Source: CFX5 sp023384495 (GTDB taxonomy: Bacteria; Chloroflexota; Anaerolineae; Caldilineales; Caldilineaceae). Taken from it: a DNA stretch of 64,000 bases. Shown here in pieces: positions 55,920 to 64,000 of this stretch (positions within the stretch are counted from its first letter, which is position 1; every line of letters begins with the position of its first letter). The position numbers and the translations under genes are program-made. The stretch lies in contig JASNZV010000002.1 in the NCBI GenBank assembly GCA_048499455.1, positions 372,001 to 436,000 on the forward strand. Reading direction: 5' to 3'. The notes below the pieces were generated by a model. That model was not told the DNA's origin, ran no database searches, and was given only the letters and a program-made list of their open reading frames with translations.

Positions 55920-56834
55920 ATGATCGAAGTACAGTCGATTCGAAAATCTTATGGACCCATCGTAGCGCTCGACGATGTCAGCTTCAGCGTGGCGGATGGC
56001 GAAATCGTGGGGCTGCTCGGCCCCAATGGCGCGGGAAAGACAACCATGATCAAGATCCTCACCGGCTATCTACAGCCGGATGAGGGGAGCGTTGCCATCG
56101 ATGGCATCGATGTGCTGACGCAAACGCAGGCGGCGCAGGCGCGCATTGGCTACCTGCCCGAAAACGCGCCGGCCTATCCTGAGCTGTCGGTGCAGGCCTA
56201 TCTCAAACTCATCGCCGATCTACGCCAGGTGCCGGCAAACGAGCAGCGCGAGCGCATCTCGGCGGCGGTCTATGCCGTCGATTTGGAGGACCGGCTGACC
56301 CAGCCGATTGGGACGTTGAGCAAAGGATACCGGCAGCGCGTGGGGCTGGCGCAGGCGATCTTGCACCGGCCGCGCCTGCTCATCCTCGACGAGCCGTCGG
56401 TCGGCCTGGACCCCACACAGATCGTCGAGATTCGTCACCTGATCCGCCGACTCTCTGAATTCTCGACCATTCTCTTCTCCACCCACATCTTGCCCGAAGT
56501 CGAGGCGCTCTGCAACCGGGTGCTGATCCTCATGAATGGTCAGGTCAAGGCCGACGCCAATCTGGCCGAGCTGGCGGGCGCCAGCGACGCCATTCTCATG
56601 CTGGACAAGGCCGTGGGCAGCGCCGTGGACACACTGAAGGCGCTGCCGGGCGTCCACCACGTGGAGCCGGTGACCGGCGACAATGGCCGCGCGGGCTTCC
56701 GCATCAGCGGCCCGCCAGAGACCGACCTCTGCCCGGCCATCTTCCAACTGGCGGCGCGCCATCAGTGGCCCGTGCGCGAACTGCGCAGCGACCGGCAGAC
56801 ATTGGAGCGTGTGTTTAGCAAGTTGGCGGCGTAG
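55920..56834 (+). CDS. ABC transporter ATP-binding protein (GldA type)
   Basis: 304 residues. Walker A GPNGAGKTT near 38-46, Q-loop in YLPENAPAYPELSV, signature LSKGYRQRVGLA near 135, Walker B LLILDEPSVGLDP near 155, H-loop STHIL near 187. The C-terminal extra domain (about 220-304) and the gene order with an ABC-2 permease/GldG fusion identify it as the ATPase of a gliding-motility-type (GldAFG) ABC system. The start has only a weak ribosome site. In other phyla the function of this transporter is uncertain; homologues are found in non-gliding bacteria. Confidence 0.9.
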   Translation: MIEVQSIRKSYGPIVALDDVSFSVADGEIVGLLGPNGAGKTTMIKILTGYLQPDEGSVAIDGIDVLTQTQAAQARIGYLPENAPAYPELSVQAYLKLIADLRQVPANEQRERISAAVYAVDLEDRLTQPIGTLSKGYRQRVGLAQAILHRPRLLILDEPSVGLDPTQIVEIRHLIRRLSEFSTILFSTHILPEVEALCNRVLILMNGQVKADANLAELAGASDAILMLDKAVGSAVDTLKALPGVHHVEPVTGDNGRAGFRISGPPETDLCPAIFQLAARHQWPVRELRSDRQTLERVFSKLAA

Positions 56835-56910
56835 CGCAGAGAACGCATCGCGCCGGCCATGAAATACAGATGTGAGGCCCGTCGCTGACGGGTTGCAAAC
56901 GGAGTCGGGT

Positions 56911-59844
56911 ATGCGACAGATCCTATCCATTACACGTAAAGAACTTGACAGCTACTTTGGGTCGCCCATGGCGCTTATTTTTTTGGGCGCATTTTTGTCG
57001 GTCACCCTCTTCACCTTCTTCTGGGTCGAGCCATTCTTTGCCCGCGGCCTGGCCGATGTCCGTCCGCTCTTCGACTGGATGCCGCTGCTGCTGATCTTTC
57101 TGGTGGCGGCGCTGACCATGCGCCAGTGGAGCGAAGAGCAGCGCGCCGGCACGCTCGAAATGCTGCTGACGTTGCCGGTGAAACCGTGGCAGTTGGTGCT
57201 GGGCAAGTTTTTGGCCACCATGGGGCTGGTGCTGTTGGCCCTGGCGCTGACGTTGCCGCTGGTGATCAGCGTGGCGCTGCTCGGCCCGCTGGATTGGGGG
57301 CCGGTGGTCGGCGGCTATGTAGCGGCGTTGCTGTTGGCCGCGGCCTACGCCGCGATTGGCCTCTTTGTCTCCTCGCGCACCGACAATCAGATTGTGGCGT
57401 TGATCGCCACCGGTCTGTTGGGCGGGGTATTCTATCTGGTGGGCGCGACCGGCATCACCGACTTTGTCGGCAACCCGTGGGCCGCTCTCTTGCGCGCGGT
57501 GGGCACGGGCAGCCGCTTCGAGAGCATCCAGCGCGGCGTCATCGACCTGCGCGATCTGGTCTACTATCTCTCGATTGCCGGCTTCTTTCTGGCGCTGAAC
57601 ACGCTTTCGATTGAAAGCAAACGCTGGAGTCACGGTGAGCGGACACGCCTCATGCGCTTCAATGCACAGCTAGCCGGCGCCCTATTGGGCGTCAACCTGC
57701 TGCTGCTCAACGTCTGGGTCTACCCGCTCCAGGGGCTGCGGCTGGACTTAACCGAGCAACGCGAGTACACCCTATCACAGACAACCAAAGAGCTGTTAGC
57801 CAGCCTGCAAGAGCCGCTCTATATCCGCGCCTATATCAGCGAGCGGAGCCACCCGTTGCTCAACCCGCTGCGCCCCCGCATCGAAGACATGCTAAGCGAG
57901 TATGCTGTTGCCGGTGGCGGACGGTTGATAGCAGATGTGGTCGACCCGGCCAAAGACGCTGAGATTGAAGCGGAGGCCAATCAGAATTACAACATTCGGC
58001 CCGTTCCTTTTCAGGTGGCGGACCGTTACCAGAACGCCATCATCAACTCATACTTCGACATCCTCGTGCGCTATGGGGACCAAAATGTGGTGCTCGGTTT
58101 TCGTGATCTGATTGAGATCGAACCGCGCCGCGACGGGACGCTCGATGTGCGGTTGCGCAACCTGGAATATGACCTGACCAGCGCCATCAAACGGGTGGTC
58201 TATGGCTTCCAGAGCGTGGAATCGGTGCTGGCGGCCATGAACCAGCCGGCAGAATTTACGCTCTACGTCACGCCCGATAAGCTGCCCGGCGGGCTGATCG
58301 AAGCGCCCGACATCATCGCCAACGTGGGGCAGGAGATCGCCGAACGTTCCGGCGGCAAGTTCGTGTTCAACGTGGTGAACCCAGATGACCCCGCCAGCGG
58401 CGTAACGCCCCAGCAACTGCTCGAGCAGTATGACTTGCAGCCGTTCTATCTCTCCATCTTCTCCAACGAGACCTACTTTCTGCACATGGTGTTGCGGAAC
58501 GGCGAGAATGTTCAGGTCATCTACCCCTCCAACGATCTGAGCGAGGGCGCCATTCGGCTGGCCATCGAAAACGGGCTCAAACGCACCGCCGGCGGCTTCC
58601 TCAAGGTGGTTGGCCTGTGGACCCCACCGGCCTTGCCCCAGCAAGACATGTTTGGCCAGCAGCGCCCGCCCCTGGCGTCGTGGCAGTCGATTCAGGATCG
58701 CCTGAGCCAGGAATATACCGTGCGCACGGTGGATCTCTCTACCGGCCAGCCCCCAACCGACATTGACGCCCTGTTTATGGTCATGCCAGAAAACCTGACC
58801 GACCGTGAGCGCTTTGCCATCGACCAGTATCTCATGCGCGGGGGGGCGGTGATTGTCGCTGCGGGCAACTATGCGCTGGATGTGGACCCCTTCTCGCAGG
58901 GGTTGGTGACTCGCCCGGTGGAAAACGGGCTACGCGACATGCTGCTCCACTATGGCGTCGACGTGCAGCCATCCATGGTGCTCGACGAGCAGAATCAACC
59001 CTTCCCCGTGCCGCGGGTGCGCGATATCGGGGGCTTCCAGGTGCAAGAATTCGAGGCGCTTCCGTTTCCCTTCTTTGTGGACGTGCGCCCCGACGGCATG
59101 GATCGCGAGCAGCCACTCGTTTCCGGTGTGCCTGCGGTGACGTTGAGCTTTGCATCGCCGGTGGTGCTCGACGCCGCAGCGAATGCCGAACGGGAGACGG
59201 CGGTGCTCATGCGATCCACCGACCACGCCTGGCTGCGCACCAATACCGACATCCAGCCCGACTTTGATCTCTACCCGGAACGCGGCTACCCCGTTGAGGG
59301 CGACATGCAATCATACCCCTTGGTGGTGACCACACAGGGGGTCTTCGAAAGCTACTTCACCGACAGGCCATCGCCCTTTGCCGGTGACCCCGTCGCCGAT
59401 GCGTTGGCGGCCGACGACCCGGCTGCGCCCCCCACCGCAGAGGCGCCGCAGGCCGATATCACGACGTTGACCACATCGGCCCCCAGCGCGCGCCTGGTGG
59501 TGATCGGCAGCGGTGAGTTCCTCAATGATTTCGTCTTGCAGCTTTCGTCACAGCTCATGGGCGACCAGGTGCTCAACAATCTCCAGTTTGCCCAAAACGC
59601 GGTGGACTGGTCGGTGGAGGACACCGACCTGTTGAGCATCCGCTCACGCGGCGCGTACACGCGCCTGCTCGACCCGCTGACGCAAGCAGAACAGACCACT
59701 TGGGAGTTGGGCAACTATGGCGCGGCGCTGCTCCTCTTGCTCTTGGTGGGGGCAGGCTGGTGGCTCTTCCGCCGCAACGAGCAGCCCATGACGCTGGCGC
59801 CGTCCTCGTCCGAACTGGTAGGCGCGCCGGCGACGGGGGATTAG
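56911..59844 (+). CDS. Fused ABC-2 permease and GldG-type auxiliary protein (GldF-GldG)
   Basis: 977 residues. Residues 1 to about 245 form an ABC-2/GldF permease with six helices (ITRKELDSYFGSPMALIFLGAFL, WSEEQRAGTLEMLLTLPV). A further helix near 260-280 leads into a long extracytoplasmic GldG/ABC_transp_aux region (LDLTEQREYTLSQTTKELLASL, then DVVDPAKD and a second Rossmann-like part near 580-800), and a final helix near 935-955 anchors the C-terminus. GldF and GldG are separate genes in Bacteroidetes; the fusion keeps the same order. The ATG at 56911 is preferred over the upstream start because GldF homology begins at once. Confidence 0.88.
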   Translation: MRQILSITRKELDSYFGSPMALIFLGAFLSVTLFTFFWVEPFFARGLADVRPLFDWMPLLLIFLVAALTMRQWSEEQRAGTLEMLLTLPVKPWQLVLGKFLATMGLVLLALALTLPLVISVALLGPLDWGPVVGGYVAALLLAAAYAAIGLFVSSRTDNQIVALIATGLLGGVFYLVGATGITDFVGNPWAALLRAVGTGSRFESIQRGVIDLRDLVYYLSIAGFFLALNTLSIESKRWSHGERTRLMRFNAQLAGALLGVNLLLLNVWVYPLQGLRLDLTEQREYTLSQTTKELLASLQEPLYIRAYISERSHPLLNPLRPRIEDMLSEYAVAGGGRLIADVVDPAKDAEIEAEANQNYNIRPVPFQVADRYQNAIINSYFDILVRYGDQNVVLGFRDLIEIEPRRDGTLDVRLRNLEYDLTSAIKRVVYGFQSVESVLAAMNQPAEFTLYVTPDKLPGGLIEAPDIIANVGQEIAERSGGKFVFNVVNPDDPASGVTPQQLLEQYDLQPFYLSIFSNETYFLHMVLRNGENVQVIYPSNDLSEGAIRLAIENGLKRTAGGFLKVVGLWTPPALPQQDMFGQQRPPLASWQSIQDRLSQEYTVRTVDLSTGQPPTDIDALFMVMPENLTDRERFAIDQYLMRGGAVIVAAGNYALDVDPFSQGLVTRPVENGLRDMLLHYGVDVQPSMVLDEQNQPFPVPRVRDIGGFQVQEFEALPFPFFVDVRPDGMDREQPLVSGVPAVTLSFASPVVLDAAANAERETAVLMRSTDHAWLRTNTDIQPDFDLYPERGYPVEGDMQSYPLVVTTQGVFESYFTDRPSPFAGDPVADALAADDPAAPPTAEAPQADITTLTTSAPSARLVVIGSGEFLNDFVLQLSSQLMGDQVLNNLQFAQNAVDWSVEDTDLLSIRSRGAYTRLLDPLTQAEQTTWELGNYGAALLLLLLVGAGWWLFRRNEQPMTLAPSSSELVGAPATGD

Positions 59845-59895
59845 CGGGATTTTTGATTTACTTTGATTTACGATAATGGCACGGAGTGCAGATCG

Positions 59896-60963
59896 ATGGA
59901 TCGACGAAATCTGATCTTGAGTGGAATTTTGGTGGCGCAGTTGGCTCTGGTGGCCCTTCTGTTCTGGCCCGGCCGCGACACCACCGCGGCCCCCGGCGCG
60001 CTGATTACAGAGATGGAGAGCGCAGCGGTGACCGTCATCTCGATTGAGGCGGAGGGCGCAACGGTTGAGCTTCACAAGGCGGGCGACGAATGGGTGCTTG
60101 CCAACTATGGGGATTACCCAGCCAACAGCCAGCTCGTCACCGAGCTGCTCGATAAGCTGTTTGCGCTCGACCGGGCGCGTGTCGCAGCCAACACAGCCGG
60201 CAGCCACACCCGGCTACAGGTGGCCGACGATGACTATGTACGCAAACTCACGCTGGCCACCGCCGACGGCCAGAGTCAGACGCTCTACATCGGCAGCTCA
60301 CCCAGCTTACGCACCACCAACGTGCGCCCAGCAGGCGGCGACCTCGTCTACCTTGCCAGCGACCTGCGCGGCACAGACATCCGCACGGATGTGGGCGGCT
60401 GGGCTGAACTTGGCTATGTGCAGACGCCCAGCGATGACGTGCAGGCCGTGACAATTGAGAACGCCAGTGGCGCTTTGCATTTTCGCCGCATCGACGCCGC
60501 AACGTGGGCGCTGGACGAGCTGCCCGAGGACGAACCGTTTAGCCAGACCAACTTTACCACCATCCTAACACGCTTGAGCGGACTCAACATGGTGGCCCCG
60601 GTGGGCAGGGACGCACAGCCCGAATTTGGCATGGACGACCCGCTGGCCACGGTGACGGTTTCGACGCTGCCCGAAGGGGGCGAACCACAGACGCTCACGT
60701 TGACGATTGGCGCCAAAGATGAGAGCGGCGTCAACTACTACGCCAAGTCGTCCGAATCGGAGTTCTATGTCAAGATCGCCTCGTTCACAGCGGAGGCGTT
60801 TATCAACGACACGCGCGACCGCTACATCCAGGCGCCCCCCACGCCCGACGCATCGTCGGGGTTTACCGACACGCTCACCGTGACTACGCCTATCACCTCG
60901 TTTGCGCCCTTTGAGCTTGGGGCGGAAATCACGGCCACCGAAGAGATTACAGAGGCGAATTGA
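59896..60963 (+). CDS. DUF4340 domain protein of the GldA-GldFG operon
   Basis: 355 residues with an N-terminal membrane segment (LILSGILVAQLALVALLFWP, about 5-24) and an extracytoplasmic DUF4340 domain (VELHKAGDEWVLANYGDYPANSQLVTELLDKLFAL). DUF4340 proteins often follow gldG-type genes. It starts 51 bp after the permease gene, with GGAG nine bases before the ATG. The likely role is a periplasmic or surface partner of the transporter. Confidence 0.87.
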   Translation: MDRRNLILSGILVAQLALVALLFWPGRDTTAAPGALITEMESAAVTVISIEAEGATVELHKAGDEWVLANYGDYPANSQLVTELLDKLFALDRARVAANTAGSHTRLQVADDDYVRKLTLATADGQSQTLYIGSSPSLRTTNVRPAGGDLVYLASDLRGTDIRTDVGGWAELGYVQTPSDDVQAVTIENASGALHFRRIDAATWALDELPEDEPFSQTNFTTILTRLSGLNMVAPVGRDAQPEFGMDDPLATVTVSTLPEGGEPQTLTLTIGAKDESGVNYYAKSSESEFYVKIASFTAEAFINDTRDRYIQAPPTPDASSGFTDTLTVTTPITSFAPFELGAEITATEEITEAN

Positions 60964-60992
60964 GAAGCGTTTGACCCTGAGAAGAGACCAAG

Positions 60993-61035
60993 CGATGGCC
61001 AGCAGATCAGCCTCACGCTGGTTTACTGGCCATCG
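60993..61035. terminator. Inverted repeat between converging genes
   Basis: Perfect 10-bp arms CGATGGCCAG / CTGGCCATCG with a 23-nt loop, extended outside by GACCAAG ... CTTGGT. It lies between the convergent DUF4340 and PRC/BON genes and could stop transcription from both sides. Confidence 0.5.
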
Positions 61036-61080
61036 GCCACGGGATGGCGTGGTCCCTCACTTGGTTTCACCTTGGGGCGA

Positions 61081-62148
61081 CTAGTCGTTTGACACAATCA
61101 TCAGCTCGTTGAAGACTGTCGTCACTCCAGGCTGTTGGCCAGCGATCTCGGCGGCGGCGTTGCGTGCAGCCAGGCTCTCAACCTGGCCCTGGAGCGTTAC
61201 CACCCCCCGATCCTCGATCACCTCAATCACAGCGTGCTCGGTGCGTGGGTCAGCCGCCAGCGCCGCACTTACTTGCGCGACGAAAATGGCGTGATCGACC
61301 GATGACTTCCCGACTTGCAGGTCGGGGTCAACGACCAACTCATTTTGTACATCGATGACGCCCTCGATCGCCCGTGCGTGTTCCTCGGCGTGATACTGGA
61401 GTGTCTTGCTGCGGACATGGCCCATTAGATGCAAGATTCCTCCTTCCATCGTGGCGGTAATGCCGGCAAAGGGAGATGGCCACGTCTCATTCAGCCGCTC
61501 ATGCAGTTCAGCCAGAATCTCGGCTGCTGGCCTCGCTCTGTAGCGCGGCAGCGCCGCCAACTCTTCACTGCCCACAGCAACCAGCACATCCTGCTCATCT
61601 ACGTCTTTGATCTGCGCTGCCGATACCACCACATATTCCGGGAAGAAGCCCCCACTGCGCAGGACGAGCTGCGTCATCTGGCCAGTCTGAGTATCGACCA
61701 CGACATGATCGACATGTCCGAGCGCTCTGTGAAGATTCTCGACCTCGGTGTCATGGCCAATTACCGCCTTGCCGGCCGCAATTCCTTGATGGATACGCTT
61801 CCGAATCATTGGCGCGACGCGTTCAGTGACGGCGCCAAGACCAGGCCCCACTGTTGTGGCTGACGAGTATGCTTGCGCATCCGGGGCTGGTTCTTTGACC
61901 TCGACCTGGTGATACTCAGGAAAGTCGCTCAACTCGTGGCCCCGGATATTGAGGCAGATTTCTTGCTCCGTCACTCGCTCGACAGTCGTTATCGGCAGGA
62001 CCCAATCCTGTTTCAGAAGCAGACCCTTCTTCACGATCAGATCCGTCACCTGTTGTGTCTGGGGGTCCACGACAAGCTTGGCCAGCTTGCCGCAGTGTTG
62101 GTCCTTACAATGCACCTGTGCACCGATGTGCAAATCTAGCTTTGCCAT
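61081..62148 (-). CDS. PRC-barrel and BON domain protein
   Basis: 355 residues. Two PRC-barrel-like beta domains (about 5-75, LDLHIGAQVHCKDQHCGKLAKLVVD; about 125-195, AVIGHDTEVENLHRALGHVDHVVVD) followed by two BON domains (about 215-275, with GGILHLMGHVRS; about 285-352, with RGVVTLQGQVESLAARN). No signal peptide is seen. BON domains are linked to membrane or stress-related binding, PRC-barrels to assembly of complexes; no precise role can be assigned. GGAGGTGAACA precedes the ATG. Confidence 0.85.
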   Translation of the reverse strand: MAKLDLHIGAQVHCKDQHCGKLAKLVVDPQTQQVTDLIVKKGLLLKQDWVLPITTVERVTEQEICLNIRGHELSDFPEYHQVEVKEPAPDAQAYSSATTVGPGLGAVTERVAPMIRKRIHQGIAAGKAVIGHDTEVENLHRALGHVDHVVVDTQTGQMTQLVLRSGGFFPEYVVVSAAQIKDVDEQDVLVAVGSEELAALPRYRARPAAEILAELHERLNETWPSPFAGITATMEGGILHLMGHVRSKTLQYHAEEHARAIEGVIDVQNELVVDPDLQVGKSSVDHAIFVAQVSAALAADPRTEHAVIEVIEDRGVVTLQGQVESLAARNAAAEIAGQQPGVTTVFNELMIVSND

Positions 62149-62201
62149 TGTTCACCTCCGGCACTAGAACTCCCCATTCTCACCCCAACACGGTTGAGAG
62201 A

Positions 62202-62272
62202 CTATCTCAAAATCGGTTGTGGCCCTGGAATACCTCGGAGTCAATCCAGGTGTGTCACAGAGATTTTGAGAG
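62202..62272. repeat. Palindromic element, family H copy 2
   Basis: CTATCTCAAAATCGG (62202-62216) and GATTTTGAGAG (62262-62272), the same arms as at 16879. The centre (CCTGGA...TCCAGG) forms its own hairpin and differs from that of copy 1. Confidence 0.75.
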
Positions 62273-62571
62273 CATTTCTATTATGGAGTGTATCATTATT
62301 TGCCCCCTTGTTCTGTTCGGCTCACCTACTGCCCTCCCCCATCGACTCGGTTTTTCAGCCATGTTCCTCCTACGCGAGCTATACTAGCTCGAACCCGATG
62401 CATTACTCGCTCTGGGCGCTATCGAGGTTTCAGCCCATGAACGCGCTGGGGGCGCGCCCGTTCAGATTGCACCATTGAGCATGAATCAGGTACAATGAGC
62501 ATGCACAGGGTAGAAGCCATCTGCTCAGCTACGGAATGTGGGAGTACATCTTCCTGGGAGGATTAGTTGTA

Positions 62572-62697
62572 CAACGAGACTTCGTGTGACAGGTCCCACC
62601 CGACCTCCGGGAAGTGACCACCTATAATCTGGTCGACAAAGTTGATTCTGGTCACTTCCCGGAGGTCTCGGCGGCGACAACGGTCAAAGTCTCGTTG
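62572..62697. repeat. 126-bp nested palindrome, MITE-like
   Basis: Terminal perfect 11-bp arms CAACGAGACTT (62572-62582) and AAGTCTCGTTG (62687-62697), and inner perfect 19-bp arms GACCTCCGGGAAGTGACCA / TGGTCACTTCCCGGAGGTC (62602-62620, 62649-62667). No clear target duplication. Confidence 0.75.
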
Positions 62698-62780
62698 CAG
62701 TAGTAGGCAGATCGAGATGAGTTCTACAATAAACGGGGCCGCACAAGAGCAACGTTATGCATGTTGAGAGGAGGCGCGCG

Positions 62781-63575
62781 ATGCCGTCACCGTTTCCAGG
62801 CATGGACCCATACATCGAAATGCCGCGAATCTGGTCAGACTTTCATAATGGGCTGGCGGATGAAATCCGCGCCGAATTGAATCGCACGATTCGCCCCACC
62901 TATTTTGCGGCCCTGACCCCCTATGTGACCTACGAAACCATCGAAGTGACCCAACGGAAAACCGAGGGAATCCGTCTGGATGTGGGCGTCTGGAAGACCG
63001 CGGCGGGACCGCTGGCCACCGCAGTTGCGCCAGTCATCGAAACAACCGCACCGGTCGAGAGTCGAGTCGCCCTTGACCTACCGCTTGAGCTCTTTAGTGT
63101 CGAGATCCGCATGGCCGCCGATGACTTTTTGGTGACTTCGATCGAGATCCTCTCACCGGTCAACAAACGGCGCGGGCATGACGCCCACATCGACTATTTG
63201 CGCAAACGCCGCGAACTGTTGCGGTCGGCGACGCACGTGATCGAAATCGACTTTTTGCGGGCGGGCGTTCGTCCGCCGCTCGACCAGCCTGTGCCGCTGG
63301 CGCCCTACTATGTCATGTTGAGCCGCGCAACGCACCGGCCCCATGTCTCCGTCTGGCCGATCCCGCTGAATGCGCGCCTACCGGTGATCCCCGTTCCGCT
63401 GCTCGAGCCCGACCCGGACGTTTCGCTTGATCTGGGGGCGATTGTTGCTTCGGTCTATGAGCGGGGTGGCTACGATGCCCGTATCGACTATCGTGAGCCG
63501 GTTCCGCCGCCGCCACTCTCGACAGAAGAGGCGGCGTGGGTGGAAGCACTGCTGGCGTCGGCGCGCGATCAATAA
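62781..63575 (+). CDS. DUF4058 family protein
   Basis: 264 residues with the full DUF4058 pattern: PSPFPGMDPYIE at the start, WSDFHNGLADEIRAEL, then SIEILSPVNKR and VIEIDFLRAG, and a C-terminal YDARIDYR followed by a proline run. The fold is thought to be restriction-endonuclease-like in related DUFs, but the function of this family is unknown to me. It is common in cyanobacteria, planctomycetes and Chloroflexota. The ATG at 62781 follows GAGGAGG by 6-7 nt. Confidence 0.9.
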   Translation: MPSPFPGMDPYIEMPRIWSDFHNGLADEIRAELNRTIRPTYFAALTPYVTYETIEVTQRKTEGIRLDVGVWKTAAGPLATAVAPVIETTAPVESRVALDLPLELFSVEIRMAADDFLVTSIEILSPVNKRRGHDAHIDYLRKRRELLRSATHVIEIDFLRAGVRPPLDQPVPLAPYYVMLSRATHRPHVSVWPIPLNARLPVIPVPLLEPDPDVSLDLGAIVASVYERGGYDARIDYREPVPPPPLSTEEAAWVEALLASARDQ

Positions 63576-63597
63576 CGCGATACGGCGCCCCATGCCG

Positions 63598-64000
63598 CTA
63601 CCGGATCACCAGCCGCATGATCTCCTCGCCATCAATCCCGTCGCCTGTTTTGACAAAACCCAGGCTGTGATACAGCCGGGCCGCTATCTCATTTTGCGGG
63701 TGGATAGTCAAAAAGATATCCGTGCAGGCGGCGTATTTCCCCTGTACCCCCTGCACAAAATCGACCAATGCCGCCCGTCCATAGCCCTTGCCCTGGTGCG
63801 CCTGGTCGATGAGAAAGCCGCCAATCGCACAGTACTTGATTTCGCCCGGATAATAGATAAAGCTGTAGAAGCCGACCATCGTGCTGCCGGCGTAGATCGC
63901 GAAGGGGTCATAGACAGCCCCATCGGGCTGGACGTAGGCCTTGGCCAACGAAATTGCCACTGTGGGCGTAAAGTCGCGCTGGTGCGGATGAACCTCCAGC
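63598..64000 (-). CDS. GNAT family N-acetyltransferase (partial, N-terminus beyond the window)
   Basis: Acetyl-CoA-dependent N-acetyltransferase. The frame stays open to the window edge and the residues before the apparent GTG at 63960 (EVHPHQRDFTPTVAISLAKA) fit the family, so the true start lies outside. Visible parts: strand YAGSTMVGFYSF, the acetyl-CoA-binding loop QGKGYGRAAL, and the closing ENEIAARLYHSLGF-like motif (NEIAARLYHSLGF). Close in type to spermidine/diamine acetyltransferases. Convergent with DUF4058, 22 bp apart. Confidence 0.88.
   Translation of the reverse strand, partial: LEVHPHQRDFTPTVAISLAKAYVQPDGAVYDPFAIYAGSTMVGFYSFIYYPGEIKYCAIGGFLIDQAHQGKGYGRAALVDFVQGVQGKYAACTDIFLTIHPQNEIAARLYHSLGFVKTGDGIDGEEIMRLVIR

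Larger units (their letters stand above)
62149..62780. other. Long intergenic region with two palindromic elements
   Basis: No gene seen. Contains family H copy 2 (62202-62272) and a 126-bp nested palindrome (62572-62697). The remaining sequence is AT-richer and lacks ribosome sites before any open frame. Confidence 0.6.

Overview
The window is about 64 kb of high-G+C chromosomal DNA. Two sampled 60-base rows gave 68% G+C in an ordinary gene and 37-50% in the apparent island genes. The gene set suggests a filamentous Chloroflexota bacterium of the Anaerolineae/Caldilineae type: very large BTAD (SARP-type) regulators with ATPase and TPR regions, a fused glycyl-tRNA synthetase, CoxMS-type molybdenum hydroxylase genes, DUF4058, and a secreted protein ending in an LPLV-type tail. 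This assignment is inferred from gene content; no rRNA or tRNA gene was seen.

Layout. 1-1.5 kb: medium and small subunits of a CO-dehydrogenase/xanthine-dehydrogenase-type enzyme; the large subunit is probably off the left edge. 2-4.6 kb: ComEC, a competence DNA channel. 4.7-7.4 kb (minus strand): glucokinase, a short-chain dehydrogenase and a methyltransferase. 7.8-8.3 kb: an orphan IS630-type DNA-binding domain. 8.4-11.6 kb: a PadR-controlled ABC-export operon with a textbook promoter and two palindromic operator candidates. 11.9-15 kb: glyQS. 15-16.6 kb: a secreted protein built of three repeats. 17-20.4 kb: the first large BTAD regulator. 20.5-26.7 kb: catabolic genes (GguC-like, alpha/beta hydrolase, mandelate-racemase-like) and a fused molybdenum hydroxylase. 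26.8-27.5 kb: a VapBC-type toxin-antitoxin pair. 27.6-32.9 kb: a polyprenyl-phosphate glycosyltransferase and a giant YfhO-flippase fusion. 32.9-34.9 kb: a low-G+C pair of AAA (DUF3696-like) ATPase and PIN nuclease, a plausible undescribed defence module. 35-43.5 kb: a second catabolic block (EamA exporter, Gfo/Idh/MocA, methyltransferase, CaiB CoA-transferase, epimerase, cyclase, MFS, HpcH/citrate-lyase-like). 44-46.9 kb: katG and a macro-domain hydrolase. 46.9-50.7 kb: the second BTAD regulator. 51.5-55.7 kb: a small ORF and a 1265-residue secreted protein. 55.9-61 kb: a GldA/GldFG/DUF4340 gliding-type ABC system. 61-64 kb: a PRC/BON protein, DUF4058 and a partial GNAT acetyltransferase.

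The strongest theme outside the genes is the density of small palindromic or tandem-repeat elements; at least ten families are visible. Several sit between genes and may act as terminators or promoters. Others lie inside reading frames: three in the YfhO-flippase gene and one in the linker of glyQS, all read through in frame. One 72-bp element at 50855-50926 has perfect 11-bp inverted termini and an exact 8-bp flanking direct repeat, which is the signature of a recent MITE insertion.
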